DNA of 64,000 nucleotides from Bacteroidetes bacterium UKL13-3 (GTDB lineage Bacteria; Bacteroidota; Bacteroidia; UKL13-3). Every line of letters starts with the position of its first letter. Positions within the stretch are counted from its first letter, which is position 1. The position numbers and the translations under genes were made by a program. The stretch is from assembly GCA_001602415.1 (NCBI GenBank), contig CP012155.1, positions 2,598,223 to 2,662,222 on the forward strand, in the 5' to 3' direction. Positions 1 to 8,297 of the stretch are shown here, one piece after another. Below the pieces are notes generated by a model, which saw only the letters and a list, made by a program, of their open reading frames with translations, was not told where the DNA came from and did not search any database.

Positions 1-136
1 GCTTAATACCGTGAGTATTTGAAAATACTTGTCTAGCGTCAATGGTCTGCGCTGTCAACAAGTTGAATGAGGTTAAAAAAGTCAGTATTGTAGGTATTAC
101 TTCATGTCGTGTCATTGTGTGGAGTCTGTTATTATT
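1..136. other. Left flank, end of a preceding cassette
   Basis: No gene is visible. The stretch is T/G-rich with repeated TGTC/TGTG words, like the DNA just left of palindromic sites B, C, D and E, so it is probably the non-coding end of another cassette that continues outside the window. A short hairpin lies at 14-29 (AGTATT, 4-base loop, AATACT). Confidence 0.4.
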
Positions 137-147
137 GCTGCTAACGT

Positions 148-1885
148 CAGAGTGTGAAAAAACACAATCCACAATCTTTATGGTAAAACTAGTTGAAAAA
201 GGGAAAGAAACAATGTGAGTTGTGTTGTTTTTTTGCAGTAACAAAATGGACTACATCACCGCACACAACCGCCACCAAGTGAGCTTTGGCAGCTTGGAAG
301 ATGCAATTGAAAACGATAATCCAGTAAGAGTAATTGAAGCATTTGTTGAAGCACTGGATTTACCTTCATTAAACTTTATAATAAAAAAAATGCAAGCAGA
401 AGGTCGTCCTGCATTCAACCCTAAAGTGTTTTTAAAAATATACTTTTATGGTTATGTAAATGGCATACGCAGCAGCCGCAGGTTAGAGAAAGAGTGCAAG
501 CGCAATATTGAGTTGCAATGGCTAATAGGCAAGCTTGTTCCCAACTATCATAGCATAGCAGACTTTAGAAAAGAGAATCCCCAAGCATTAAAAAACACAT
601 TCAAACTGTTTGTTAGCTTTTTAAAAGATGCATCTCTAGTATCAGGCAATACAATTGCAATTGATGGAACAAAAATGCGAGCACACAATAGCAAGAAGAA
701 TAATTATAATCCAAAGAAAATAGAACGCCACTTAAAATACATAGAAGAAAAAACTAATGAATATTTAACAGCAATAGAAGTTAATGATGCAAATGAAAGC
801 ACAGTAAAAATTAGTGAAGTAACACAGAGGATAGCACTCCTGAAACAAAACAAAATAGAGTATGAGCAACTTGCCCAACAACTCGAACAAAGCGGAGATC
901 CTCAAGTGAGTACAACTGATACCGATGCAAGAGCATTGCTTGTACAAGGTCAAGTAGTAGAGGTAAGTTACAATATGCAAGCAGCGGTAGATGATAAACA
1001 TAAATTGGTAGTAGCCACACACACCATCAACCGCAATGATCGCAATGCGCTATCCGATATTGCAGCCGAAGCTAAAGCCAACTTAAATGCAACTAGCCTC
1101 ACAGCCATCAGCGATAAAGGTTACCACAATGGTCGCCAATTGCAAGAATGTTTTGATAACAACATCACCACCATATGTGCGCATCAAGAGATAGTAAATA
1201 GCAATGTAAAAGGGACTACACCAGAATATTTAGTAACAAAATTTACATATAACAAACAAGACGATACCTACACCTGCCCACAAGGCGAAACATTACGCAC
1301 ACAAGGAACTTGGCATACCAAAGTAAGCACAAACAGTTATCAGTTTAAAAAATACCGCACACCATCATGCAAAACTTGTGCAGTAAAAAATCTTTGTACT
1401 GGAAGAGAAAAAGGCGGACGAGAAATAGATAGAAGTGAATTTGCAGACATAGTAGAAGCCAACAACAAACGCTACCAAGCCAACCAAGCATTATACCGCA
1501 CACGTCAAGAAATTAATGAGCATATATTTGGCACCATCAAACGCAAATGGGGATATTATTATACCAACCTTAAAGGTTTGGAAAAAGTAAACGGAGAATT
1601 TGCATTAATCATGACAGTTTACAACCTCAAACGATGCATCAATATATTGGGTGTTGAACCATTGATTGAAAAACTGAAAAAATGGGTACCCAATTACAAA
1701 AGGATAGCTCATACTTTTTCAAAACCGACCTTTTTAGAGTTGATACCGTGTACTTTTTTTCATCAACAAAAGTTAGCAGCATAAAAAATTGCTATGCTGA
1801 AATGCAAGCAAATCATTTCCAATCCAATTTTACGAAGTCAATTTTGATTGATTCAAGTGAAAAATTGAGTTTTTTCACATCCTGA
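148..1885 (+). mobile_element. IS1182-like insertion sequence
   Basis: The element is about 1.74 kb with one transposase gene. Its terminal inverted repeats are CAGAGTGTGAAAAAAC at 148-163 and the reverse complement of CAGGATGTGAAAAAAC at 1870-1885, matching at 14 of 16 positions. ACGT occurs on both outer sides (144-147 and 1886-1889). This can be read as a 4-bp palindromic target duplication or as four more bases of inverted repeat. The duplication reading is favoured because collapsing it restores a palindrome of normal length (site A). The transposase is open throughout, so the element may be active. Confidence 0.85.
246..1784 (+). CDS. IS1182 family transposase
   Basis: This is a DDE transposase that would cut and rejoin the ends of the surrounding IS. 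The N-terminal part has a helical DUF772-like region (about residues 40-120, with FLKIYFYGYVNGIRSSRRLE). The first catalytic Asp is in AIDGTKMRAHNS and the second in AISDKGYHNG. A four-Cys zinc-ribbon-like patch (CPQG ... CKTCAVKNLC) comes before the region carrying the catalytic Glu (EINEHIFGTIKRKWGYYY). I chose ATG 246, which begins MDYITAHNR as is usual for the family. The frame is open back to a GTG at 222, but that adds a sequence unlike the family. At 512 residues it is full length with no frameshift. Family assignment is firm; activity is inferred. Confidence 0.92.
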   Translation: MDYITAHNRHQVSFGSLEDAIENDNPVRVIEAFVEALDLPSLNFIIKKMQAEGRPAFNPKVFLKIYFYGYVNGIRSSRRLEKECKRNIELQWLIGKLVPNYHSIADFRKENPQALKNTFKLFVSFLKDASLVSGNTIAIDGTKMRAHNSKKNNYNPKKIERHLKYIEEKTNEYLTAIEVNDANESTVKISEVTQRIALLKQNKIEYEQLAQQLEQSGDPQVSTTDTDARALLVQGQVVEVSYNMQAAVDDKHKLVVATHTINRNDRNALSDIAAEAKANLNATSLTAISDKGYHNGRQLQECFDNNITTICAHQEIVNSNVKGTTPEYLVTKFTYNKQDDTYTCPQGETLRTQGTWHTKVSTNSYQFKKYRTPSCKTCAVKNLCTGREKGGREIDRSEFADIVEANNKRYQANQALYRTRQEINEHIFGTIKRKWGYYYTNLKGLEKVNGEFALIMTVYNLKRCINILGVEPLIEKLKKWVPNYKRIAHTFSKPTFLELIPCTFFHQQKLAA

Positions 1886-2075
1886 CGTTTCGCGGCCTGA
1901 CGCAGGTGCCGGCTACGGATGGTTAATTTGTCCTGCTAAGATAAAAAATAAATGCGAAGAAAAATGCCTAGGCTACTGAATTAGCGGCACTTGCCGTTCA
2001 GACCGCTGTTACAAGCTGCCCTTATTTTCTGTCAAGTGTTGAACTGTCGATTTGTTGTACTGTCTGCGTGGGTGA

Positions 2076-2140
2076 AAGCACACTCTTTTGCAATTTTTGG
2101 TCTGTGGGTTGGCTTGTGCGAATTGCAAATGTGTGTGCTT
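2076..2140. repeat. Covarying hairpin h1 (cassette 1, left end)
   Basis: The arms are at 2076-2095 and 2121-2140 and pair except at two positions in the conserved CTCTTTTG / CAAATGTG core. The loop carries GGTCTGTG..GGCTTGTGCG, shared in part with h2, h3 and h4. It lies 60 bp after the right end of site A and 87 bp before the methyltransferase start. Function unknown. Confidence 0.75.
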
Positions 2141-2184
2141 TGTGCTGTTGGAAAATAATTCACTTTTTTCTTGTCGGTTTCGTA

Positions 2185-2226
2185 TTTGTCCGTAAATTTG
2201 TCCGTGTCCGTAAAAATGTCCGCAAT
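2185..2226 (+). promoter_or_regulatory. Candidate promoter with four GTCCG operator-like repeats
   Basis: GTCCG occurs at 2188, 2200, 2206 and 2218, spaced 12, 6 and 12 bases, mostly within TTTGTCCGT. TAAATTTG at 2193-2200 fits the Bacteroidota -7 element TAnnTTTG and is embedded in these repeats. A weak -33 match (CTTG, near 2170) lies about 20 bases upstream. The arrangement suggests a promoter covered by a repeated operator just before the methyltransferase start at 2227. This is inference from spacing and position. Confidence 0.4.
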
Positions 2227-4452
2227 ATGATAAATGTAAAGTTCTACCTAGATAAAGCCGATAAAAGTAAAAGGTTTCCGATACACCTTGTTATTAGGCA
2301 AAAAGATGTCCAAGTAAAAGTTGCGACTGGTGAGAAGATTCTGAAAAAAGATTGGGATAACAAAAACCAAGTTGTCAAAGAGTCGGAATACACTTATAGG
2401 TCGATAAATAAGTTCTTGTCGTTTTTAAAGCAAGAAGTTGAAAAATATTTTGATGCCGTTCCACATTCTCAATTTACGGATAAGAAAGTCAAAGAGAAGA
2501 TTTTGTCTTTAGTTAATAGCCGAAAAGTGAATACCGATGTAAAGATGGTCTGCGAAGATTCTGCTGAATACGAAGGCAAAACAAAAACTACTTTTATCGA
2601 TTTGTTTGCTGGAGCTGGCGGATTTAGTGAAGGCTTTTTACAAGCAGAACACGGAAACAGATATTATGACTTTTTGTTAGGTAGTGATATAAATGAGAAT
2701 TGCGAGTTAACTCATCTTGCCCGATATAACTATCAACTTGGAATGGATGCAGAGTTTTTGCGTCAAGATATAACCGAACCAGATTTTTTAGATAATTTAC
2801 TAAAGAAGTTGAAAGGTCAGCAAGTTGATGTCGTTTGTGGTGGACCACCTTGTCAAAGTTTTAGTTTGGCAGGTAAACGAAAAAAGTTTGATAAGAAAGA
2901 TGATTTGTTTGCTCATTATTTAAATGTTATCCGTGTGTTACGTCCTAAGTATTTTGTAATGGAAAACGTAAAAGGAATTCTTACAAAAGAAGGTGGGAAA
3001 ATTAAGGAAATGATTTTGCAGGAAATCAAATCAATTGTTGATTTGAAAGAGTTCCATCAGTTAATCTTCTTTTTAGCCAAGCTTAGAAAGGCAGAAAGAG
3101 AAAAAGTGTTTACACTAGATTGCTACAATTTGCGAATGCAATTTGAATCAGCAAACGAAAAGGAATTAGAGAAGTTAAGAGAACATTATATTCAGATTAT
3201 CGAAAACAAATTTCGTTTATTAACTCCTAAAATTGCGGATTACAAAACAAGTAAAACAGATGTAAATATTAATACTATCCGTCACGGCTTTAATTTGCTA
3301 AAACGAAGCAAAGAACTGGCTTATGTTAGAAAGAAAGTGATTTTGGAAAAGGCTCATAGTGATTTGGATAATGATTTTTTCGCTGAAAAATTTGATTCCT
3401 TTTTAACTTCAATAGAGTCGGATTCAATAATAGAGCAAATACACGAAGCGTTTAATAATTTAAAACCTGCAAAAACATTTCAAAATGAAATTGCTGAAAT
3501 TATTTCAGCATTAGAAATTTATAATTATTCCTTTGAGGAATGTATTCAAGGGTTACAGCCATTTGTTAAGGCAGAAAAAGCAGAAAAAGAATTTGAAGAG
3601 ATTTTGTCACATATTAGATTGTATAATATAGACCAACCCTTTGTCGCCTTAGCATCAAATTATGGTGTTCCGCAAAACCGTGAAAGAGTTTTATTTATTG
3701 GCTGTCGTAAAGACCAGAAATTAGTTAAAGTTGTTCCGCCAACTGTTAGCGAGAAAGAAAAAGTTACAGTTTTTGAAGCGTTGTATGATTTAGATTTTGT
3801 TGGTAATGATGAAGAAAAATTTAATTATGAAACAATTGATTTAAAGTCGAGATACAATGGGACAACTGAAAAAATGAAAGCCTTAATTAAGAAAAGAAAT
3901 ATTGACGGAAAGCCCGATGATAAAAAAGGTTTAACATACGCTGAGTGGTCTAAAAAAGGTCGCTTAAATGGGAGATTCGCTAATTCTAAAAACCCTTTTT
4001 ACGTAAGAAGTTTTGAAGAACTTGAAAATACATTAACACACATTGTTGCTCCATTGCACAACCACAAAACAAGTAAACAAAATGATGACGTTGTAAAACG
4101 ATTAGAAGTGATTTTAAATACAGGTGGTTACGATGCAGCAAAAAAAGAACTTAAAAAAATTGGTTTGGATTCAGAGAAGCGTAATTACAATGTTTTAAAA
4201 CCAGACTCACAAAGCCCAACTGTAATGACGATACCTGACGATTACATTCATTTTTCAAGTCCAAGAGCTTTAACTGTTCGAGAAATGGCAAGATTGCAGT
4301 CCTTTGATGATTCATTTGTTTTTCAAGGAAAGCGTTCAACCGGTGGTAATAAACGTAAGTTTGAAGTACCACAATTTACATTAGTAGGTAATGCAGTTCC
4401 TCCGTTAATGGCTCGTGCTGTTGCGTTGGAAATATTAAAAAACATAAAATAA
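2227..4452 (+). CDS. DNA (cytosine-5-)-methyltransferase with N-terminal integrase-type arm domain
   Basis: This is the modification enzyme of a type II RM system and transfers a methyl group from SAM to C5 of cytosine. Residues 1-75 (INVKFYLDK ... GEKILKKDWD ... YRSINKFLSFLKQEVEKYF) resemble the arm-type DNA-binding domain that begins many Bacteroidota tyrosine recombinases. Methyltransferase motifs follow: I (FAGAGGFSEG, about 127-136), IV with the catalytic Cys (GGPPCQSFS, about 204), VI (ENVKG, about 246), VIII (QNRERVLFIG, about 482) and X (LVGNAVPP, about 718). About 230 charged residues are inserted between VI and VIII. I chose ATG 2227. The frame is open back to 2068, but that part runs through hairpin h1 and reads as non-coding. 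It heads a tight four-gene operon (gaps 5, 3 and -4 bp). The fusion is unusual; the methyltransferase call is firm. Confidence 0.9.
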   Translation: MINVKFYLDKADKSKRFPIHLVIRQKDVQVKVATGEKILKKDWDNKNQVVKESEYTYRSINKFLSFLKQEVEKYFDAVPHSQFTDKKVKEKILSLVNSRKVNTDVKMVCEDSAEYEGKTKTTFIDLFAGAGGFSEGFLQAEHGNRYYDFLLGSDINENCELTHLARYNYQLGMDAEFLRQDITEPDFLDNLLKKLKGQQVDVVCGGPPCQSFSLAGKRKKFDKKDDLFAHYLNVIRVLRPKYFVMENVKGILTKEGGKIKEMILQEIKSIVDLKEFHQLIFFLAKLRKAEREKVFTLDCYNLRMQFESANEKELEKLREHYIQIIENKFRLLTPKIADYKTSKTDVNINTIRHGFNLLKRSKELAYVRKKVILEKAHSDLDNDFFAEKFDSFLTSIESDSIIEQIHEAFNNLKPAKTFQNEIAEIISALEIYNYSFEECIQGLQPFVKAEKAEKEFEEILSHIRLYNIDQPFVALASNYGVPQNRERVLFIGCRKDQKLVKVVPPTVSEKEKVTVFEALYDLDFVGNDEEKFNYETIDLKSRYNGTTEKMKALIKKRNIDGKPDDKKGLTYAEWSKKGRLNGRFANSKNPFYVRSFEELENTLTHIVAPLHNHKTSKQNDDVVKRLEVILNTGGYDAAKKELKKIGLDSEKRNYNVLKPDSQSPTVMTIPDDYIHFSSPRALTVREMARLQSFDDSFVFQGKRSTGGNKRKFEVPQFTLVGNAVPPLMARAVALEILKNIK

Positions 4453-4457
4453 TAATT

Positions 4458-5603
4458 ATGAGCTTAAAAATCTTAGGTTACACAAAGGATTGCAGAACAG
4501 AAACACCAGTTGTTTATGCAGAAATTCTAATGAACGATTATTTGAAACTTGTCGGAACTGATTTCGATAAATTTGAAATTCAACGGAAAAGAGTTGACCC
4601 TAAAAAATACACTCGTCTAAAAGAAGATATTGCCAAAGGAGCATTGCTGCCAGGTATCACTCTTGCCATTGACCACTTAAAGGTTCATACTTACTTAGAG
4701 TATATTACTAAGCTCGATTCAGAAGGGTTAATAACGGCTTTACAACTTCATAAGGAAACAGAAGAAGCAAAAGATATTTACATCTTGGATGGCTTGCAAA
4801 GAAGTTATATAATAAAAGATTTGTCAGATGAAGGCGTTGTCTTTAAGGCAGAGCAGAAAATACTTCTTGAAATATGGTTTGAAAAGGAAATTGAACATTT
4901 AATTTATAGGCTTATTGTTCTTAATTCGGGACAAAAACCAATGTCTATGAGGCATCAGGTTGAACTTCTTTTTATGACTTTAAAAAAGGATATAGAAAAA
5001 GAAATACCTGGCTTAGAAATTTATTTAGAAAGAGAGGGAACAATAAGAAGTCACTCCAAAAAATTTCCATTTGATAGATTAGTAAATGGTTACTATAGCT
5101 TTATGACCAAAAGCCCTGAAATTGACAGGGACAACTTGGTGGTAAAGATAATGAATGAGGACGATGTACTTTCTTCAAAAGAAGAAGAGTTAAATATTTC
5201 ATACACTTCATTTATTAAATATTTAAAATTATACTGCGATATTGATGATGAATTTTATAGAATATATAACTCTCATTTAGAATTAAGTTCATTTAAGAAT
5301 TGGTTAGCAGATGAAAATACTTTGAAGGCATTTTTTGCAGCAGTTGGTAAATATGCCTCTGATGAAAAAAGAATTTTAAGGGTAGATAATGCATTGAAAA
5401 AACTTTTAGGCGAACTGAAATTAGTTTCAAGTGGTGACCCGATGTATATAGAAGAATTTAAAAAAATTAAAGGTGGGATTGATGCTAAAAAAGTCAATGT
5501 TGGTAATGGTACAAGAAAATTAATAATGGATGGTTTTAGGGAATATTTTATTGGAGAAGGCGATGAAACCTTTTTAGAATGTTGGAAAACAAGTGCAAGC
5601 TAA
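4458..5603 (+). CDS. DGxxR-motif protein (ParB/DGQHR/DUF262-like) in RM operon
   Basis: This 381-residue protein has no confident family. It carries ILDGLQRSYII near residue 108 and later NSGQKPMSMRHQVELL. These recall the DGQxR motif and following NTGQ-type helix of DGQHR (DndB-like) and DUF262 (GmrSD N-terminal, ParB-fold) proteins. Those families are associated with DNA modification or modification-dependent restriction. There is no signal peptide or membrane segment. It starts 5 bp after the methyltransferase and ends 3 bp before the next gene, so it is almost certainly co-expressed with both. A role in sensing nucleotide or DNA modification state is a guess from the motif and context. 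Confidence 0.6.
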   Translation: MSLKILGYTKDCRTETPVVYAEILMNDYLKLVGTDFDKFEIQRKRVDPKKYTRLKEDIAKGALLPGITLAIDHLKVHTYLEYITKLDSEGLITALQLHKETEEAKDIYILDGLQRSYIIKDLSDEGVVFKAEQKILLEIWFEKEIEHLIYRLIVLNSGQKPMSMRHQVELLFMTLKKDIEKEIPGLEIYLEREGTIRSHSKKFPFDRLVNGYYSFMTKSPEIDRDNLVVKIMNEDDVLSSKEEELNISYTSFIKYLKLYCDIDDEFYRIYNSHLELSSFKNWLADENTLKAFFAAVGKYASDEKRILRVDNALKKLLGELKLVSSGDPMYIEEFKKIKGGIDAKKVNVGNGTRKLIMDGFREYFIGEGDETFLECWKTSAS

Positions 5604-5606
5604 ATT

Positions 5607-6683
5607 ATGAATTTACTAGATGTTTCAACTATTATGGCAGATACGCAATCGCCTGTTACAATTACAAGCGTAACTGAATCATTGCCTTATTTGGTCATAA
5701 ATAATTATATCGCATTTAAAGTTGTCCGTATTTCAAATTCATACGACAGTACAAATCCGATTCCTATAACGCTGAATTCTGATGAAAAGGGGCTTTTGAT
5801 TTTTGTTCAATCAAAAGGTAAAATCAACTTGAATGTTATGACGGAATTTGAGTTCATCGCATATTTAACGGAAGCGGATTATATTGATTACCAAAATGGA
5901 AATGACCATGAATTCAAATCAGATTATCTGCTTATCAAAGAAACATTTCTAAGTGATTACATAAATGATTACAAGGAAACATCTTCACTTTGGGGCGGAT
6001 TTTCGCATGAACTAATCACTGGCAGCCCATTAAGTAGATATAAAAAAATTTATCCTGAAATTGTATTGGGTGAAAAGCTTAAAACACTGGATAGCCATTC
6101 TTACGAAAGTAGTGTCAGGGCAATAGAACAACCGTACGCTTTTGAGAGATTTTTAAAGTTGTATCACTTACTTGAATTGCAATTTGATTTTTTTATAATT
6201 GATAAAATTCAAAACCTTACCATACCAAGAGATTCAAACAAAATTGGCAAAATTCTGAATGAATATTCCGACAAAGAATTGCAGCGACTTACAGACTTGC
6301 TTGAATTTTTTTGTGCTGATATTGTAGCATTAGAAAAAAGGTTAGAGAAGGTAGCGTTATTTCCAACAATATCAGAAGAGATGTTTATTGATTTCGGAAA
6401 ATCAAAAAATGATATTCACTTAACTAATATTGACAAATTTAGGGATGTTGTTAATTCTGGCTCTTTTTCAAATACAAACCTTCAAACTTTAAAAGTTCCA
6501 GCAAGTAAAGACCACTCGAAATTTATCATTAATGTTACCGCATATTGGATATATAGAATGAGATGTAGCATAGCACATAATAAAATTGGCGAATATCTAT
6601 TATCATGGAATGATGAGGCGTTTATAGTTGAATTTGGAGAACCAATACTCAAAGAAGTTTTAATGCAATGTTTTAAAAAATGA
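5607..6683 (+). CDS. HEPN-like protein of unknown function in RM operon
   Basis: This 358-residue soluble protein is not recognised over most of its length. Near residue 316 it has YRMRCSIAHNKIGEY, an Rx4H motif in a helix. That is the hallmark of HEPN domains, many of which are ribonucleases in abortive-infection, toxin-antitoxin or RM-linked systems. The N-terminal half is mixed alpha/beta with no motif I can name. Its stop overlaps the start of the restriction endonuclease by 4 bp, so the two are probably translationally coupled. It could be a damage-triggered RNase backing up the RM system, or a non-catalytic partner. Only the motif and the operon position are seen. Confidence 0.55.
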   Translation: MNLLDVSTIMADTQSPVTITSVTESLPYLVINNYIAFKVVRISNSYDSTNPIPITLNSDEKGLLIFVQSKGKINLNVMTEFEFIAYLTEADYIDYQNGNDHEFKSDYLLIKETFLSDYINDYKETSSLWGGFSHELITGSPLSRYKKIYPEIVLGEKLKTLDSHSYESSVRAIEQPYAFERFLKLYHLLELQFDFFIIDKIQNLTIPRDSNKIGKILNEYSDKELQRLTDLLEFFCADIVALEKRLEKVALFPTISEEMFIDFGKSKNDIHLTNIDKFRDVVNSGSFSNTNLQTLKVPASKDHSKFIINVTAYWIYRMRCSIAHNKIGEYLLSWNDEAFIVEFGEPILKEVLMQCFKK

Positions 6684-7864
6684 GGCAATTAACAACCCTT
6701 GAAATAAATAGGATAAAACTTCTAACTGAAAAATCTGTTGAACTTTGTCTGATAGAACCAACTGGAACTGGGCTTGAAAAGTCTATTATGGATGCTACAG
6801 GTTCGGTACGAACCTATTTAAAAGCCAATAATATTCACGATTTTGAATTACAGAAACAAGGTCAAGAAAGTAAAATTCAAATTAACTCATATTTAGTCTC
6901 GTCTGATTCAATAGTAAATTCAGTTGCTTCATTATATCGCCCTAACACTAAAAAAGGTGACCCAAGAATTTGGTTTAAAGGATTGGGGTCTTACTCAAAG
7001 GCAAGCGATATTTTAGGTATAATTGCTTTTGAAAGTGATTTGTATGTTTTGAATATTACGCAACTTGATTTACATAAGTTAATTGAAAGTAAAATATCAA
7101 ATCCGCTTAAGGAATTAGTCAATGAGATAAATCAAATTTCTAATGAAGTTGCAGATGAATTATTGATACTCCTTAATAAAATTGCAGCAAAAGGACCTGT
7201 TCCTGCAATGCTTCAAGCCGATACTGCAATCGGGAGAACGCTTGAAACACTTTTAGGGATTGATATAAATTCGTCAAAAAAGCCAGATTATAAAGGCATT
7301 GAATTAAAGTCGTATCGTGATAAACGAGGAAATCGGAAAAACCTTTTTGCACAAGTTCCTGATTGGAATTTAAGCAAATTCAAAAGTTCTGCCGAAATCT
7401 TAAACGCTTTTGGATATAGTCGTGGAGATGATTTTAAATTGTATTGTACTGTTTCAACACTTGTCAGAAATTCACAAGGTTTAAAATTGAAAATGGATAG
7501 CGAAATCAGTCAGCTTATAGAAAATTCTGATAAAGCTAGTGCTGGAGATTTTGTTGTTTGGGGATTAGAAACTTTACACAAGCGTTTGCTTGAAAAACAT
7601 AATGAAACATTTTGGATTGCAGCCGATTCTGTCACTATTGGTGGCAAGGAACATTTTCAATACAAAAAAGTCGAGCACACTAAAAAACCGATTGTCTCAC
7701 AGTTCGATATATTATTAGAGCAAGGAATTATTACGCTTGACCATTTGATAAAAAGAAAGTCAACTGGAAGCGTTGTCGAGAAAGGACCCATTTTTAAAAT
7801 AAAACCGAACGCTTTGGATTTATTATTTCCACCAAGTCAATCTTACTCGTTGTTGTCGAAGTAA
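6680..7864 (+). CDS. MvaI/BcnI family type II restriction endonuclease
   Basis: This is the nuclease of the RM system. The segment AIGRTLETLLGIDIN followed by KPDYKGIELKS (about residues 200-210) is the PD-(D/E)xK-type catalytic core of the MvaI/BcnI family, with Asp, Glu and Lys in the expected order. LFAQVPDW and the C-terminal GPIFKIKPNALDLLFP also fit. Characterised relatives cut CCWGG or CCSGG. The site here cannot be read from sequence, although a cytosine-C5 partner would suit such a site. At 394 residues it is longer than the family's roughly 240. About 160 extra N-terminal residues may be a second DNA-recognition or regulatory domain. It overlaps the upstream gene by 4 bp. Confidence 0.85.
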   Translation: MRQLTTLEINRIKLLTEKSVELCLIEPTGTGLEKSIMDATGSVRTYLKANNIHDFELQKQGQESKIQINSYLVSSDSIVNSVASLYRPNTKKGDPRIWFKGLGSYSKASDILGIIAFESDLYVLNITQLDLHKLIESKISNPLKELVNEINQISNEVADELLILLNKIAAKGPVPAMLQADTAIGRTLETLLGIDINSSKKPDYKGIELKSYRDKRGNRKNLFAQVPDWNLSKFKSSAEILNAFGYSRGDDFKLYCTVSTLVRNSQGLKLKMDSEISQLIENSDKASAGDFVVWGLETLHKRLLEKHNETFWIAADSVTIGGKEHFQYKKVEHTKKPIVSQFDILLEQGIITLDHLIKRKSTGSVVEKGPIFKIKPNALDLLFPPSQSYSLLSK

Positions 7865-7892
7865 CTGTCACCAGTCTAGTGCGTTTGGAAAA

Positions 7893-7956
7893 TTTTAGCT
7901 CTTTTGGTTTTGCGAAGGTTCGCCTTGTGTGTCGGGCAAAACCAAATGTGCTAAAA
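7893..7956. repeat. Covarying hairpin h2 (cassette 1, right end)
   Basis: Arms TTTTAGCTCTTTTGG... (7893-7913) and ...CCAAATGTGCTAAAA (7936-7956) form a 21-bp stem with two mismatches, at the same TCT/TGT core positions as in h1. The loop has CGCCTTGTGTGTCGGG. It lies 29 bp after the nuclease stop. The arm sequence differs from h1 but the pairing is kept. It is followed by TTTTTTT at 7970-7976, so it might also end transcription. Confidence 0.75.
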
Positions 7957-8013
7957 TGTGCGGCTGGCTTTTTTTCTGTCGGTTGATGGTCGCACTGTCG
8001 GTCTGTTAGGGTT

Positions 8014-8149
8014 GCTTGTAACGGTTTGCGGCTTTGCGAAGAAGCGGATTTCGAAGCACTAAACTGTCAACATACCACAAAATTTGATGCGAGGTAGAAT
8101 GCTCAATTAACCACTGAACCCGCTTTTTTGCAAAACCGCTGTTACAAGC
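8014..8149. repeat. attC-like palindromic site B
   Basis: This is a 136-bp imperfect palindrome from GCTTGTAAC (8014-8022) to GTTACAAGC (8141-8149). The outer arms pair: GCGGCTTTGCGAAGAAGCGG on the left matches GCGGTTTTGCAAAAAAGCGG read from the right strand. The left arm has extra bases GGTTT just inside AAC that the right arm lacks, and C and D show the same kind of offset. The centre shares ATGCGAGG.AGAATGCT and CCACTGAA with its relatives. The left end complements the right end of A, and the right end complements the left end of C. Confidence 0.85.
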
Positions 8150-8238
8150 TGGCCTTCTGTCCACCGTCATTGTCAAGTCTTGTTCAGTATAGGTTTTCGC
8201 TGTTTCTGTCCAACTGTTTTTGTGTCGGTTGTGGGTGG

Positions 8239-8284
8239 CGAAAAAATAAAACACCGAAGGGTGGGAGAAAAAAATTGAATTTCT
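8239..8284 (+). repeat. Inverted repeat near the left end of cassette 2
   Basis: GAAAAAATAAAACACC and AAAAAAATTGAATTTCT, separated by 12 bases, recur exactly but inverted at 20185-20226 with a 9-base spacer, near the other end of the same cassette. Each copy lies between an attC-like site and a covarying hairpin. No gene is seen in 8150-8297. Confidence 0.75.
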
Positions 8285-8297
8285 TTTTGGGTTGCCG

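Larger units (their letters stand above)
137..2016. repeat. attC-like palindromic site A, split by an IS
   Basis: The left end GCTGCTAAC is at 137-145 and the right end GTTACAAGC at 2008-2016. Removing the IS (148-1885) and one copy of the flanking ACGT leaves a site of about 138 bp, the same size as sites B (136), C (134) and D (136). The left arm just inside the IS (about 1893-1922) pairs imperfectly with the right arm (about 1979-2004). The centre shares the ATGCGA..AGAAAAATGC and ACTGAA words found in B, C and D. The right end is the exact reverse complement of the left end of site B, 6 kb away. The left end predicts a GTTAGCAGC partner to the left of the window. Confidence 0.75.

Noticed and set aside
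2068-2226. N-terminal extension of the arm-domain methyltransferase to a GTG at 2068
   Set aside because: The extension passes through hairpin h1 and the GTCCG repeats and reads as hydrophobic non-family sequence. ATG 2227 starts exactly where the arm-domain similarity begins.
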